DNA of 64,000 nt from Micropruina glycogenica (GTDB taxonomy: Bacteria; Actinomycetota; Actinomycetes; Propionibacteriales; Propionibacteriaceae), in the NCBI RefSeq assembly GCF_900289045.1, contig NZ_LT985188.1:1798001-1862000 (forward strand). The letters are read 5' to 3'. A program made the translations under genes and the position numbers. The first letter of the stretch is position 1. Every line of letters starts with the position of its first letter. This document shows, in pieces, positions 63,009 through 64,000 of the stretch. The notes under the pieces were generated by a model that did no database searches, was not told where the DNA came from, and worked only from the letters and a program-made list of their open reading frames with translations.

Positions 63009-64000
<992 letters not shown>

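Overview
This window is chromosomal DNA from a high-GC actinobacterium. The evidence is strong GC3 bias, many GTG and TTG starts, start/stop overlaps such as GTGA, ATGA and TGATG, and a conserved actinobacterial gene order on the minus strand: rsmD-coaD-yceD-rpmF-rnc, mutM, smc, ftsY, ffh, rpsP-KH-rimM-trmD, rplS-lepB-rnhB-DUF2469, yraN-comM-dprA. A menaquinone-type three-gene succinate dehydrogenase, a propionate/acetate-type CoA-transferase and a glutathionyl-hydroquinone-reductase-like protein fit a Propionibacteriales/Propionibacteriaceae lineage. That placement is inference, not proof.

Layout. 1-3.5 kb: a translationally coupled plus-strand operon (DUF4129 end, small membrane protein, MoxR ATPase, DUF58 protein, membrane protein). 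3.5-14 kb: a metabolic and regulatory mix (GH3 glycosidase, SDR protein, glycerate kinase, siroheme dehydrogenase, a frameshifted thioesterase, a PadR/HAAS pair, HAD phosphatase, aminotransferase, GlsB-type protein, DUF1272 protein). 14-31 kb: DNA processing, secretion, ribosome and tRNA-modification genes, with an Asp/Glu racemase-LysR-hydrolase island and the sdhCAB operon inserted into the usual order, then an Nramp transporter. 31.5-34.4 kb: a large TIR-transmembrane-beta-propeller protein, the strongest candidate for an uncharacterised sensing or defence function. 34.5-43 kb: a YcaQ-like glycosylase, amidohydrolase, GNAT, ffh, ftsY, a decayed RibD-like pseudogene and small membrane or secreted proteins. 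43-57.8 kb: smc, gtrA-like, mutM, terC behind a Mn-type riboswitch, an FAD reductase, rnc-rpmF-yceD, a rearranged insertion sequence, coaD-rsmD, rnhA, recG and rpmB. 57.8-64 kb: an intact insertion sequence, RNase J, GNAT, CoA-transferase and a partial GST-like gene.

Repeats are prominent. There are two copies of one DDE insertion sequence, one intact and one with an internal inversion plus deletion. There are two copies of a MITE-like element of about 116-120 bp with 23-bp inverted ends, and a separate 122-bp element with 13-bp inverted ends. Short palindromic intergenic repeats (ATCCCGG-type, GGTCGAGC-type, GGGACGGTTC-type) recur, together with one very long palindrome. I saw no tRNA, rRNA or CRISPR array. 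Regulatory structures that can be read directly are a yybP-ykoY riboswitch before terC, a PadR operator over its own promoter, intrinsic terminators after rpmB and between the KH gene and rimM, a candidate 6C RNA, and a possible rplS leader switch.
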